DNA of 41,706 nt, taken from Gemmatimonadota bacterium. Its GTDB lineage: Bacteria > Latescibacterota > UBA2968 > UBA8231. This document shows, one piece after another, positions 22,751-31,809 of the stretch (the first letter of the stretch is position 1; each line of letters begins with the position of its first letter). The translations under genes and the position numbers were made by a program. The stretch lies in assembly GCA_009840005.1 (NCBI GenBank), contig VXOR01000058.1:1-41706 (forward strand), in the 5' to 3' direction. The notes beneath the pieces are model-generated. The model did no database searches, was not told the origin of the DNA, and was given only the letters and a program-made list of their open reading frames with translations.

Positions 22751-24305
22751 GATCGGCGATGCGCTCGCCAATGGCCATAGAGGTAATGTTGGTGTTGGCG
22801 CGCACGCAGTCGGGCATGATGGCCGCGTCGGCGACGCGCAGGTTTTCGAGGCCGTGCACCCGGCCGTATTGATCGACGACAGCCATCGAATCGCTCGCCG
22901 GTCCCATCTTGCAGGTCGAGGAGACGTGGTGGCTAGTGCCCACTTCGCGCCGCATCCACTCGTCGAGCGCGGTGTCGGTGTCGAGTTCGGCGTCGGTGGG
23001 ACCGATGCGCTCGACGACGAGGGCGTTGAGTGCATCGTGGTTGAGCAGGTCGATGATGATGCGGATGGATTCGCGCAGGCGGCGGCAGTCTGAAGGCTCG
23101 GCCAAGTAGTTGTAGTCGAGCACGGGCTGCACGTGCGGGTCGGTGGAAGCCAGTTTGAGCTCACCTTTTCCCTCGGCCAAATAGATGCAGCCGACCAAGT
23201 AAAAGCCTAAAGATTTGGAATGCGACGAGATGTAGTAGCCCTCGGTCGTGGCAAAGGAGGCCGGGATGATGAACATGTCGTTGCGCAAATCCGATCCGGC
23301 GGCCGTGTAGCGCAGCCCAATTTGCAGCCGAGGCTCGGTGCCGTCGCCGAGGTACTCGTTCTTGGCCCGCAGCGTCACGCTCACTTGCGGATGGTCGCGC
23401 AGATTCTGGCCGACGCCGGGCAGGTCGCACACCACGTCAACGCCCATCGCCTCTAAGTGCGCGGACGGCCCGACGCCCGACAGCAAGAGCAGGTGCGGCG
23501 AGCCAATCGCCCCGCCACAGAGCACGATTTCTCCGCCGTGGACCGTGGAGATGTCACCGTCGCGCTCGACGAGCAAGCCGGTGGCGCGCTGGCCGTCAAA
23601 GAGCACGCGGTGGATGTGGGTATTGGCTTGAATGGTGAGGTTGGGGCGACCGCGAGCCGGGTTGAGGTAGCCGATGTTGGTGCTCCAGCGGATGCTCTCG
23701 GCGTTGTTGAGGGCCAAGGGCCCGACGCCGGTGGAAGCAGGGTCGTTGTGGTCGGGGCAGTCGGGGTAGCCTGCGGCGAGCGCGGCCTCGTAGAAGGCGC
23801 GGTGCTCGGGGTTGAGTTCGCGGTCTTTGAACCGCCGGGCGCGGATGGGGCCGTCGGCACCGTGGTAGGGGACGTCGCCGTAGTCCGGGTCGGATTCGAG
23901 GCGGCACAAAAAGGGCAACAGCTCGTCGTGACTCCACAGGTCGTTGCCCGCCGCGGCCCACGAGTCGTAGTCTTCGGGCACTCCGCGCAGAAAAATCTGC
24001 GCGTTAACCGCACTCGACCCACCGACGATTTTGCCGCGTGGCACAAACATATCGGGGCGCAGGTCCGTAGCCCGGGCGCGATACTCCCAGCCAAACCGGG
24101 TGCTCAAGCCAAAGGCGCGATCCCAGATATTGCGGTCGCGCCCGTAGGCATAGCGAATCTCCTCGGGCAAGTCTTCAACCGCAGCAAAATCCGGCCCGGC
24201 CTCCAGCAGCAAGACCGACCGACTCCGATCCTCACTGAGCCGCGCCGCGAGCACTGCACCCGCCGCGCCCGCTCCGGCAATGACGACATCGTAAGACGCA
24301 GACAT
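22740..24305 (-). CDS. GMC-family FAD oxidoreductase (choline dehydrogenase-like)
   Basis: The 521-residue protein begins SYDVVIAGAGAAGAVLAARL (FAD-binding Rossmann fold), then LLLEAGPDF. The GMC signatures are GKIVGGSSAVNAQIFLRGVP (about 91-110) and GGAIGSPHLLLLSGVGPSAHL. The C-terminal active site has HH (459-460, GTSHHVSSTC) and N504 (VRANTN). It should oxidise a primary alcohol or sugar to an aldehyde or acid. AAGGGGG lies before ATG 24305. The 3' end overlaps the mosaic fragment. No clear substrate can be deduced. Confidence 0.92.
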   Translation of the reverse strand: MSASYDVVIAGAGAAGAVLAARLSEDRSRSVLLLEAGPDFAAVEDLPEEIRYAYGRDRNIWDRAFGLSTRFGWEYRARATDLRPDMFVPRGKIVGGSSAVNAQIFLRGVPEDYDSWAAAGNDLWSHDELLPFLCRLESDPDYGDVPYHGADGPIRARRFKDRELNPEHRAFYEAALAAGYPDCPDHNDPASTGVGPLALNNAESIRWSTNIGYLNPARGRPNLTIQANTHIHRVLFDGQRATGLLVERDGDISTVHGGEIVLCGGAIGSPHLLLLSGVGPSAHLEAMGVDVVCDLPGVGQNLRDHPQVSVTLRAKNEYLGDGTEPRLQIGLRYTAAGSDLRNDMFIIPASFATTEGYYISSHSKSLGFYLVGCIYLAEGKGELKLASTDPHVQPVLDYNYLAEPSDCRRLRESIRIIIDLLNHDALNALVVERIGPTDAELDTDTALDEWMRREVGTSHHVSSTCKMGPASDSMAVVDQYGRVHGLENLRVADAAIMPDCVRANTNITSMAIGERIADLMR

Positions 24306-24334
24306 GAAATCCCCCTTTGTAGCTCAATCCTTTA

Positions 24335-24424
24335 GGTATGAGATACTTCGACTCCGCTTTGCTCCGCTCAGCATGACGGGTGATGACGCCCCATGCTGTC
24401 GTGCTGAGCGAAGCATCTCATACC
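24335..24424. repeat. Two-part inverted repeat between two oxidoreductase genes
   Basis: GGTATGAGATACTTCG (24335-24350) pairs with CGAAGCATCTCATACC (24409-24424) at 15 of 16 positions. Inside, GCTCAGCATGAC (24366-24377) pairs with GTCGTGCTGAGC (24398-24409) at 11 of 12. The sequence GGTATgAGATGCT with GCTGAGCGAAGC also appears in element 1951-2021, so this is a dispersed family. Confidence 0.65.
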
Positions 24425-24460
24425 GCTTCTACTGTCGTGTACTTAGCCCTTAAATATAAA

Positions 24461-24484
24461 GTGCCCACAAGGGACACCCCTACA
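24461..24484. repeat. Fragment of the 12306-12431 repeat
   Basis: The reverse complement (TGTAGGGGTGTCCCTTGTGG...) matches 12333-12356 at 22 of 24 positions. The CTA at 24480-24482 is the stop codon of the disulfide reductase gene, so the repeat ends that reading frame. Confidence 0.6.
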
Positions 24485-25859
24485 ACTGTTCCGCCAATTC
24501 CTCGGCCGGATAGGTGAGAATCTCCGCCAAGGTCGGATGATAATGGGGCATCCTCGCCAAATCCTGCACCGTCCCGCGAAAGTACATCACTGCGATCAAC
24601 TCGTGAATCAGCTCGCCAGCCTCCGGGCCGACGATGTGGCCGCCGAGCACTTCGCCCGAGCGCGGGTTGCAGAGGATTTTTACGTGGCCGTAGGTCTCGC
24701 CCATGGTCAGCGACTTGCCGTGGTCGTCAAAAGGATAGCTGGCGACCAAATAGGGCTGGTCCGCAGCGCGGCAGTCCCGCTCACTGAGGCCGACGCTGGC
24801 CACCTGCGGGTCGGTGAACACGACCATTGCGTTGAGGCGGTCGTCAAAGCGGTGTTCGGGGTGGCCGGGATGCGTGGCATTGTACGCGGCAATCTCGCCT
24901 TGCTCGATGGCGATGTGGACGATTTCGTGCTCGCCGTTGACGTCGCCGACGGCGTAGATATGGGGCTGGCTGGTGCGCATGGCCGCATCGACGACAATGC
25001 GCCCGCCGGCGACCTCGACGACGGCTTGGTCCAAGCCCAATCCGTCGATGAGTGGGCGGCGACCAAGAGCTTGCAGGACGAGGTCCGCGGAGGCTGTTTT
25101 TTCCGCGCCGCCATGGGAAAAATGCGCAGTCTTGCGCCCGTTGTCCTCGGTGAATTGGCGCAGTTGCGTGCCGGTGTATACCTCCATGCCTTCCTCGCGA
25201 AAGCGCGCTTCAACCGGCCGCGCCAAATCCTCGTCGCCGGCGGAGAGAATGTGATCGCTGCGCTGGATGAGCGTCACCTGCGTGCCAATGCGCTGAAAAA
25301 ACTGGGCCAGCTCGACGGCGATGGGACCGCCGCCGAGGACGAGGAGGCTCTCCGGCTGCTGGCACATGTCGAGAGCCTCGTCGCTGGTGAGATAGCCGAC
25401 TTGGTCCAGTCCTGAGATCGGGACGTGGTGGGGTGTGGAGCCGGTGGCGATGATAAACTGCCCGGCCTCAATGACGTCGTCGCCGGCCTGGAGCTTCTGC
25501 GGCGAGAGAAAGCGGCCGTGCGCTTCGTAGAGCGCGAAGCGGCCGTCGCTCAGTTGCTCGCGGCGATAGGCGGCAAAGTCGGCGACTAGTCGCGCCTTGC
25601 GCTCGACGATGGCGGTTAAATCAGCGCGGACTTCCACCGGCGCTAGACCGAACTCGGCGGCGCGTCCCAGATGCGAGGCTATTTCGGCTGAGCGCAGGAT
25701 GGCCTTGCTGGGCATACAGCCGCGCAGAATGCACAATCCCCCCCAAGGACCTTGGTCGATAACCGCGACATTCGCGCCGGCTGCGTGGGCTGTGCGCGCC
25801 GCGGCGTACCCGGCCGAGCCGCCGCCGATGATCGCGATATCGCATTGCACAGTTGCCAT
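24480..25859 (-). CDS. FAD-dependent pyridine nucleotide-disulfide oxidoreductase
   Basis: The 459-residue flavoprotein resembles dihydrolipoamide dehydrogenase and mercuric reductase. It has the FAD site IAIIGGGSAGYAAAR (8-22), the redox disulfide C43/C48 in GGLCILRGCMPSK, a second nucleotide site (LLVLGGGPIAVELAQFF), YAVGDVNGE, and a C-terminal HYHPTLAEIL with the catalytic histidine. No lipoyl-dehydrogenase complex genes are nearby and no extra mercury-binding cysteines are seen at the C-terminus, so the disulfide or other substrate is unknown. ATG 25859 has only a weak ribosome site. The stop lies in a dispersed repeat. Confidence 0.9.
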   Translation of the reverse strand: MATVQCDIAIIGGGSAGYAAARTAHAAGANVAVIDQGPWGGLCILRGCMPSKAILRSAEIASHLGRAAEFGLAPVEVRADLTAIVERKARLVADFAAYRREQLSDGRFALYEAHGRFLSPQKLQAGDDVIEAGQFIIATGSTPHHVPISGLDQVGYLTSDEALDMCQQPESLLVLGGGPIAVELAQFFQRIGTQVTLIQRSDHILSAGDEDLARPVEARFREEGMEVYTGTQLRQFTEDNGRKTAHFSHGGAEKTASADLVLQALGRRPLIDGLGLDQAVVEVAGGRIVVDAAMRTSQPHIYAVGDVNGEHEIVHIAIEQGEIAAYNATHPGHPEHRFDDRLNAMVVFTDPQVASVGLSERDCRAADQPYLVASYPFDDHGKSLTMGETYGHVKILCNPRSGEVLGGHIVGPEAGELIHELIAVMYFRGTVQDLARMPHYHPTLAEILTYPAEELAEQL

Positions 25860-25927
25860 AATCCGTTTTTATCCTACTCTTGAGCGGCTTGGTTTTTGTT
25901 TTACTGTTAGGCCATGAGGTTTGTTCC

Positions 25928-27124
25928 TTGAACGCACTACACCCCATAGGCGCGATTTTGCTCTGCTGTGTGCTGGCCCTGCCCGCTTGGAGCGAGGACG
26001 CCTATACGATGCGCGGCTTTGATGCGCGTATTCAGCGGGGCATAGACCTGATCTACAATCTGCGCTTTGCGGAAGCCGAGCGCCACTTTCAGGACATCAT
26101 CGCGGCCGAGCCGGACAACCCGCTCGGCTACTTCTTTCGCGCGATGGTCTCTTGGTGGCGGATCCTCATCGACTTGGCCGACAAAACCCACGACGCGGAG
26201 TTCCACGCCCGGCTCAAGCAGTGCATCGAGGTCTGCGACCGGCGGCTAAAAAAAGCCCCGATGGATTTCGACGCGATTCTCTTCAAGGGCGGTGCCATTG
26301 GTTTTCGCGGTCGCTTGTACGGCGACCGAGAGCAGTACCTAAGGGCAGCGCGCGACGGATTGCGCGGCCTGCCCCTGCTGAAGAAGAGCCGTCAGCTCGA
26401 GCCGACCAACAAGGACATCCTCTTTGGCCAGGGCCTGTACCATTACTTCGCCGAGGTCATGCCCCAACGCCACCGGATCCTCCGTCCAATTATGGCCTTT
26501 TTGCCCGACGGCGATCGCCTGCTAGGCCTCCAGCAGCTCAAGGAAGTCGCCCGCGAGGGAGCCTACGCTAGCACTGAGGCCGCCTATTTCCTCGGCCAGA
26601 TCTACCGAATTTTTGAAAAAGACAACCGCAAGGCCCTGCCCTATTTTGAGGAACTCTACAAGCGCTACCCCGACAACGCAGTCTTCCACCGCTACACTGC
26701 GCGGCTTATGGTGGAACTCGGCCGCTGGCGATCGGGTGTGGCTTTGTACGAAGAATACGTGCGGCGCAGCTTGGCCGGCCAGACCGGCTATCACCGCCAC
26801 GGCCGCTTGGAGGCGCATTACTACGCGGGCAAATACGCTTATTTCGAGCGGCGTTTTCCCGAGGCTGCCGATCACTTGGCGGCAACCGACAGCCTCGCCG
26901 CCAATTCCGAGCGCAAGCGGGACTTAGCGTTTGCCGTGCTGGCCAACCTACTGCTCGGCCAAGTACACGACCTAGCGGGCCGCCGCGAGGACGCGGTGCT
27001 TCACTACCAGCGGGTGCGGCGCTTGCCCGATCACGGGGACAGTCATCAACGAGCGAAACACTATCTGCACGCGCCCTACCGCGAGGGCGCAGAGGAGGTC
27101 AATCCTGTCCCTCCAACCGAATGA
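25928..27124 (+). CDS. Exported TPR-repeat protein
   Basis: From TTG 25928 (GAGG eight bases upstream) the 398-residue protein starts with a signal peptide, NALHPIGAILLCCVLALPAW, cut near SE. An upstream TTG at 25880 is possible. The mature part is helical with TPR-like units: FAEAERHFQDIIAAEPDNP, ALPYFEELYKRYPDNAVFHR, FPEAADHLAATDSLA and EDAVLHYQRVRRL. It should be a periplasmic or outer-membrane-associated scaffold. The end overlaps the convergent ClC gene by 26 bases. Divergent from the disulfide reductase. Confidence 0.8.
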   Translation: MNALHPIGAILLCCVLALPAWSEDAYTMRGFDARIQRGIDLIYNLRFAEAERHFQDIIAAEPDNPLGYFFRAMVSWWRILIDLADKTHDAEFHARLKQCIEVCDRRLKKAPMDFDAILFKGGAIGFRGRLYGDREQYLRAARDGLRGLPLLKKSRQLEPTNKDILFGQGLYHYFAEVMPQRHRILRPIMAFLPDGDRLLGLQQLKEVAREGAYASTEAAYFLGQIYRIFEKDNRKALPYFEELYKRYPDNAVFHRYTARLMVELGRWRSGVALYEEYVRRSLAGQTGYHRHGRLEAHYYAGKYAYFERRFPEAADHLAATDSLAANSERKRDLAFAVLANLLLGQVHDLAGRREDAVLHYQRVRRLPDHGDSHQRAKHYLHAPYREGAEEVNPVPPTE

Positions 27125-28931
27125 CCTCCTCGTGGTACACTTGCATCAGATCTGAGTGCATCAGATAGCCCCAAAACTCGCTTTCCCCCTCGTCTGTGGT
27201 GTGCACCACGGGCAGCTTGTCGTAGCCAGAATCCAGCAGTTTTTGCAGGGCCTCGTGCAGGTTGTCCCCAGCGTCGATGGGCCGGACGTCATCGACGACC
27301 ATGTCCTCAATGAGGACCAGGTTGCGCAGCATCTCGTCTTCGGGCAGATCGAGGTCTTCGAGGCTGATCATGCCGCGCAAGCCACCGCTGTCATCAGTGA
27401 CGACAAAGTGCAGGTGGCCCAGCTTTTTGCTCAGGGAGCTCAGGGAAAAGTAGGACAGCCGATTGCTGACGATGGCCTCGGAGGTGTTTTTGAGGCGGGG
27501 GAATACTTCGCGGACTTGGAGATCGTGTAACACATTGACGGTTAGGTCTTTGATATGGGCTGGAGAGTGGAACTTATTTTGGACTTGGTTTTGATAGATG
27601 GAAAAGTTGCGTGCGAAGATCAGCGCGAGGGCGCTGACGACCATCAGCGGCGGCAGCAGGTGGTAGGAGCCGCTCATTTCGATGACGAGAATCAGGGCCG
27701 CTAGCGGCGTATTGGCCACCGCACCGAAAAACGAGGCCATGCCCACCACGATGTAAGCAGCCGGTTGATGGACGATGTGGGGAAAGTACTGTTGGCCCAG
27801 CAGGCCCACGGCACCGCCGAGCATCCCGCCGATAAAGAGCGAGGGGCCAAAGACGCCGCCCGAGCCGCCGCTGGAGATCGTGCAGCTAGAGGCGAAGATT
27901 TTGAGCAAGGCGAGGGCTAAGAAGGCGCGGATTGCAAGCTCGCCGTCGAGCCCCCGTTGGATGACACCAAACCCATCGCCCAGCACTTGCGGGTCGATAA
28001 AAGCCGCCAACCCCACCAGCAAGCCTCCGCAGCAGACGATCCAGTAGCGGGGCAGTGGCAGGCGGTCGAAGAGGGTGCGCGCAAAGCGCAGGGTCTTGAC
28101 GTAAAAAATGCCGACCAAGGCGCAGAAAAACCCCAATACTAGGTAGAAAACCAATTCGCGCACATCGGTGAACAGCAGGTCGGGCAGAGCGAAAATGTGC
28201 GAGAAGCCAAAGACAGCTATGTAGAGCGCGTAGGCGACAAAAGAGCTGATGACGCAGGGAATGAGCGCATCGCTTTCAAAGTCTTCGCGGTAGAGCACTT
28301 CCACGCTGGCGATCGCCGCGCCCAAGGGTGCGCGGAAAATTGCACCTAACCCTCCGGCCGTACCCGCCAGCAACAAAATCCGCCGCTGGGCAACCGAAAG
28401 CTTGAGTTTGTCGCCGACCCAAGAGCCTAAGCCCGCGCCAATATGCACCAAAGGACCTTGCTGACCGGCAGCACCACCGGAGGCGAGCGTAACGATGGTC
28501 GCCAGGGCCTTGACCGGGGTGACGATGGGGCGGATGTGGCCGCGCTGGTTGTGGAAGGCGTCGATCATGGCGTCAGTTCCCGCGCCTTGGGCTTCGGTCG
28601 CGAAGCGGTGAGTTAGGTAGCCGCTGAGCAGGCCGCCCAGCGCTGGCAGCAGCAGCAACAGCCACAAATACTCTCCGTAGGTGGGCGCGTCGAAGAAGGA
28701 GAAGTCGAATGGTGCCTTGTTGTGGGGATGGATCTGGCGGTAGCCAGCCAATTTCTCGACTAGCAGGAACTTGGCCAGTTCGAGGCCGTAGGTGAATAAC
28801 ACGGCACCCAAGCCGGAAAGCAGGCCGATGAGCGCGCTGTAGAGATAGATGCGAGAGACGAACTCAAAGCCGAGCCAGTCGCGGAGCAAGCGGGCGGCTG
28901 GACCCCGAGTCTGCGGGGTGGCTTCAGGCAT
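27099..28931 (-). CDS. ClC-family chloride channel with CBS pair, lacking proton-coupling glutamates
   Basis: The 610-residue membrane protein has ClC landmarks: GAGTD (116-120, position of GSGIP), GGAAGQQGPLVHIGAG (152-167, position of GREGP), PLGAAIASVEVLYRED, GGSGGVFGPSLFIGGMLGG and a late NTPLAALILVIEMSG. Two CBS domains occupy roughly 455-600. At the external gate the usual Glu is Gln158. At the position of the inner proton Glu of E. coli ClC-ec1 (E203) my alignment gives Val, as in channel-type ClCs. It is likely an ungated or nucleotide-regulated anion channel rather than a Cl-/H+ exchanger. ATG 28931 lacks a ribosome site and lies in a duplicated sequence shared with 32450. Confidence 0.9.
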   Translation of the reverse strand: MPEATPQTRGPAARLLRDWLGFEFVSRIYLYSALIGLLSGLGAVLFTYGLELAKFLLVEKLAGYRQIHPHNKAPFDFSFFDAPTYGEYLWLLLLLPALGGLLSGYLTHRFATEAQGAGTDAMIDAFHNQRGHIRPIVTPVKALATIVTLASGGAAGQQGPLVHIGAGLGSWVGDKLKLSVAQRRILLLAGTAGGLGAIFRAPLGAAIASVEVLYREDFESDALIPCVISSFVAYALYIAVFGFSHIFALPDLLFTDVRELVFYLVLGFFCALVGIFYVKTLRFARTLFDRLPLPRYWIVCCGGLLVGLAAFIDPQVLGDGFGVIQRGLDGELAIRAFLALALLKIFASSCTISSGGSGGVFGPSLFIGGMLGGAVGLLGQQYFPHIVHQPAAYIVVGMASFFGAVANTPLAALILVIEMSGSYHLLPPLMVVSALALIFARNFSIYQNQVQNKFHSPAHIKDLTVNVLHDLQVREVFPRLKNTSEAIVSNRLSYFSLSSLSKKLGHLHFVVTDDSGGLRGMISLEDLDLPEDEMLRNLVLIEDMVVDDVRPIDAGDNLHEALQKLLDSGYDKLPVVHTTDEGESEFWGYLMHSDLMQVYHEEVIRLEGQD

Positions 28932-29082
28932 GGGCGGTGGGCTTCGACCTGAGCTCTGCCGAAGGCTGGCTGGTGGGGCTGACTACCCCCAAGTCGCGCT
29001 GAATCTGGTCGAGCCCCACTAAATAGGCGTGGAAGCAGCGGCCGGCAAAGCCATAACTGATGGCGACATTGGGTTTTTCCAT
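28924..29082 (-). pseudogene. Collapsed copy of the gfo-trmH operon (52-codon mosaic ORF)
   Basis: The ORF begins MEKPNVAISYGFAGRCFHAY, matching the start of the Gfo protein at 34068 with one codon lost. It then jumps to DQIQRDLGV (DQIERDLEV in Gfo, about residues 44-52), and ends SPTSQP...PTAHA, matching the last residues of the TrmH-like protein (SPTSQPTAHA) with a seven-residue insert. All joints stay in frame and the stop is in the same place relative to ATGCCTGAAGC. The bases upstream also copy the gfo promoter. It is a deletion remnant of a duplicated locus; expression is possible but unproven. Confidence 0.75.
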
Positions 29083-29399
29083 GATTTTACCTGTGAAACG
29101 GGCGTTTTTGCGGCCGACAAATGGGCACTTATATATAAGCAAAGTTGGCTTTCATTGGAAGTTAGACCGGAGGGCGAGAAATCCCTATCTTCAAGCCGTC
29201 CACTTTCTCGCACAGAAACCCGCATGTCGGGTCTTCTGTTGAATGCAAGAGCCGATATAAAACGGTGGGGGTTGCTCCTTGCCGTCGGTAAATAGGCAGA
29301 ACGTTCCCGCATCATTCTGTGCGTGAAGGTGGACAAGGCCCGGCTCCCCAATACCGTGGGAGCCGCTTTCCATCTCACCTTCCAATGAAGGAGTGACCT
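29083..29399. other. Non-coding gap before the subtilase gene
   Basis: 29083-29130 is a diverged copy of the leader upstream of the Gfo gene (34069-34120). The rest has no convincing gene. A hairpin CGGCTCCC / GGGAGCCG (29341-29365) lies 35 bases before the subtilase start and is followed by a pyrimidine-rich run, so it could be an attenuator or the end of an upstream transcript. Confidence 0.5.
29341..29365 (+). promoter_or_regulatory. Hairpin in the subtilase leader
   Basis: Perfect 8-base arms CGGCTCCC and GGGAGCCG around a 9-base loop, followed by CTTTCC. It precedes AAGGAG and the GTG start. Attenuator or mRNA-stability role is a guess. Confidence 0.4.
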
Positions 29400-31697
29400 G
29401 TGCGCAGTGCATTGATTCCCATTCTATGCCTTCCTCGTCTTTTCCTACTTCCCAAAAGCGTTATTGCCGCCCTTTGCTTGGGCGTCCTCAGCAGCGCGTC
29501 CCTTTGGGGACGGGATATAAACTTCACGCCGGACAAACCCGACGGCCCGGCCAAGATACAGAGTGCGTTGTGGGAGTTGGCTACGCCGGGGGCGGGCAAG
29601 CGGGTCGGCGGTTTACAGGATACGGTCGTCGTCATCTTGGTTCCGCATCTTGGCCAAGCGTCGGCTTCGATTGATACGGCGTCGCTGGCAGCACTTGGCG
29701 GGAGGGTGCTGGCGCAGTCTAAAAGTCTGATGCGGGTTTCGGTTCCGGCGTCGTCACTGGTGGCGGTTTCGGAATTGCCGGGGGTTCGCTTTGTCCGCAG
29801 GCCGTATCGGCCGCACGCGCAACAGACTTGGAGTGAAGGTGGGCGGCTCATCAACGCGTATGATAGTTACTTTGAGGGCGTGAGAGGCCAAGGAGTCAAG
29901 GTGGCCGTTATTGACAGCGGGTTTAAGGGGATGGAAGAAGTTGACGGGCCACCTCGTTGGTGGTACTACGACTATACAGGTGAAGGGATATACGTCGGCG
30001 ACAGCGTCCACGGCACGGCCTGTGCCGAGATTATCCACGATGTGGCCCCGGAAGCCGAATTCTATATCTATAAGGTTGGGGATCTGCTTGACCTTGAAAA
30101 CGCCACAGAACGCGCCGTCCGAGACAGTATTGATGTAATCAGTCACTCCATGAGTTGGTTAGGAACAGGCATCGGCGACGGGAAAGGAACGGCCTGCGAC
30201 ATTGTAAATGACGCCGCGGATAATGGCATTCTCTGGGTAAATTCAGCGGGCAATAGCGCAAAGAGCCATTACTACCAGCCTTGGTCTGATAGCGATGACG
30301 ACGGTTGGCACAACTTTGCGGGCGAAGACGAGACGCTCGGGTTTGAAGCTGAGAAAGGGACTGAGATATCTGTTTACTTGACTTGGAATGATTGGCCTGA
30401 AACCCGGGACGACTACGACCTGTACCTCTATTTTTCTAATTCCTCCGGCGATCTCGAACGGGTCGCCGAAAGTACCAATGTTCAACGTAGGGACTCACCT
30501 GTAGAATGGATCGAATACGAGGCAGAGAGATCGGGAGAGTATCACGTTGTTGTTTATAAAAGTGAGGAGGCTCGATCTAGAAGGCTGAAAATATGGTCTC
30601 TTAATCGCAATCTCGATTTTGAGTATTCGAGCCCAGAGCGCAGTATTGGGATTCCTGCGGACGCCGTAGGAGCCATGAGCGTTGGGGCGGTTGACCACAT
30701 CTTCTATGGCTTAGGTTGGATTGAAGATTACAGTTCCCGAGGTCCCACCCTCGATGGCCGCATCAAGCCCGACCTCGTCGCGCCTACTGGCGTATCGACG
30801 GTTTCTTATGCCCCTGACTCCTATCACGGAACCTCGGCCGCTGCGCCCCACGTCGCCGGCGCGGCGGCCCTGATCAAGTCGGCGTATCCCTCGTACTCGC
30901 GCACTCAATTGTGGGACGCACTTGTCGATGCAACAGTTGACATAGGAGCCCTAGGAAGGGACAACGACAGTGGATACGGCAAGCTAGTGCTGCCGGTTCT
31001 GCTAAAGCAACTACCGAGCACAGGGCTGTTCGGCTATAGTCCGCCTGCAGTTACCGAAAATCCCAAAAGCGTCAAGTTCGGCTTTGAGGGAAATGGCAAC
31101 CCTGGTCTTATGGGATGGGAGCTCAAAAACAATGCCGAGGTCGATATTTTGATCAATGGTAAGCACTATGGTTGGGCTTCGGAAAGCGATGATTACGATT
31201 GGCAAACTTGGTTTACTCTTTTAAGCGAGGAAGAGATCAACTCCGGCCAGAATGTGATCGAATTTCGCAATCAGGCAAATCAGAACCGCACTGTCTCTTT
31301 CAGCTATTGGGAGTTGAAGGATGTGTTTTTTGTGCCATTGAATGCTAGAGAATTACGGAAGTATATTAGCGCCAAGGCGATTGCCGGAGCGAAGTTTTTG
31401 GGACCCTCTGGAGCCATCGTCGAATCCGGCCTCGGCGATCCTTTTCCATCGCCGTTCAACGCCGAAGTGACCATTCCCTTCGCCCTAGCCGAGGGCGGTC
31501 CGGTGCGGCTTGCCGTCTATAATTTGCTGGGACAGCAGGTTCGCGTGTTGGCTGATGGGTGGTTGGTAGCTGGCGCACATCGCGTCCATTGGGATGGTCA
31601 TACGACGGCGGGCGCAGAGGCCGCTTCGGGGGTCTATTGGGCGGTGTTGCAAGCGGGCGAGGCCGTCCAAACGGCTAAGTTGGCGTTGATTCGCTGA
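29400..31697 (+). CDS. Secreted subtilisin-like serine protease with FlgD-Ig-type C-terminal domain
   Basis: The 765-residue protein starts at GTG 29400 with AAGGAG upstream. An N-terminal signal (LLPKSVIAALCLGVLSSASL) is followed by a pro-region to about 140. The S8 triad is D172 (VAVIDSGFKG), H204 (VHGTACAEI) and S479 (YHGTSAAAPHVAGAAALI), with oxyanion-type Asn in NSAGNS. A beta-rich insert (about 320-420, YDLYLYFSNSSGDLERV) separates His and Ser. The last 85 residues, from GDPFPSPFNAEVTIPFAL through LAVYNLLGQQVRVL to ASGVYWAVLQAGE, match the FlgD-Ig/Por-type C-terminal domain used for outer-membrane export or anchoring in FCB bacteria. An extracellular protease is very likely; the export route is inference. 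A lipoprotein gene follows. Confidence 0.92.
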   Translation: MRSALIPILCLPRLFLLPKSVIAALCLGVLSSASLWGRDINFTPDKPDGPAKIQSALWELATPGAGKRVGGLQDTVVVILVPHLGQASASIDTASLAALGGRVLAQSKSLMRVSVPASSLVAVSELPGVRFVRRPYRPHAQQTWSEGGRLINAYDSYFEGVRGQGVKVAVIDSGFKGMEEVDGPPRWWYYDYTGEGIYVGDSVHGTACAEIIHDVAPEAEFYIYKVGDLLDLENATERAVRDSIDVISHSMSWLGTGIGDGKGTACDIVNDAADNGILWVNSAGNSAKSHYYQPWSDSDDDGWHNFAGEDETLGFEAEKGTEISVYLTWNDWPETRDDYDLYLYFSNSSGDLERVAESTNVQRRDSPVEWIEYEAERSGEYHVVVYKSEEARSRRLKIWSLNRNLDFEYSSPERSIGIPADAVGAMSVGAVDHIFYGLGWIEDYSSRGPTLDGRIKPDLVAPTGVSTVSYAPDSYHGTSAAAPHVAGAAALIKSAYPSYSRTQLWDALVDATVDIGALGRDNDSGYGKLVLPVLLKQLPSTGLFGYSPPAVTENPKSVKFGFEGNGNPGLMGWELKNNAEVDILINGKHYGWASESDDYDWQTWFTLLSEEEINSGQNVIEFRNQANQNRTVSFSYWELKDVFFVPLNARELRKYISAKAIAGAKFLGPSGAIVESGLGDPFPSPFNAEVTIPFALAEGGPVRLAVYNLLGQQVRVLADGWLVAGAHRVHWDGHTTAGAEAASGVYWAVLQAGEAVQTAKLALIR

Positions 31698-31809
31698 GCG
31701 GAAGAATTCGGCCATGACGATCAATTAGGAGGGCGTCGCCTCAGAGGGGCGGAGGGAATCTGCGAGGCGGGAGTGTAGCGAGAAGGATACAGGAAAAGGA
31801 GAGATAGGA

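Noticed and set aside
23457..24335. Plus-strand ORF of 292 codons
   Set aside because: Antisense to the GMC oxidoreductase; composition typical of a mirror frame.
24537..25415. Plus-strand ORF of 292 codons
   Set aside because: Antisense to the disulfide reductase; no independent features.
24480..25859. Mercuric reductase
   Set aside because: No mer genes nearby, no C-terminal vicinal cysteines and no N-terminal metal-binding domain.
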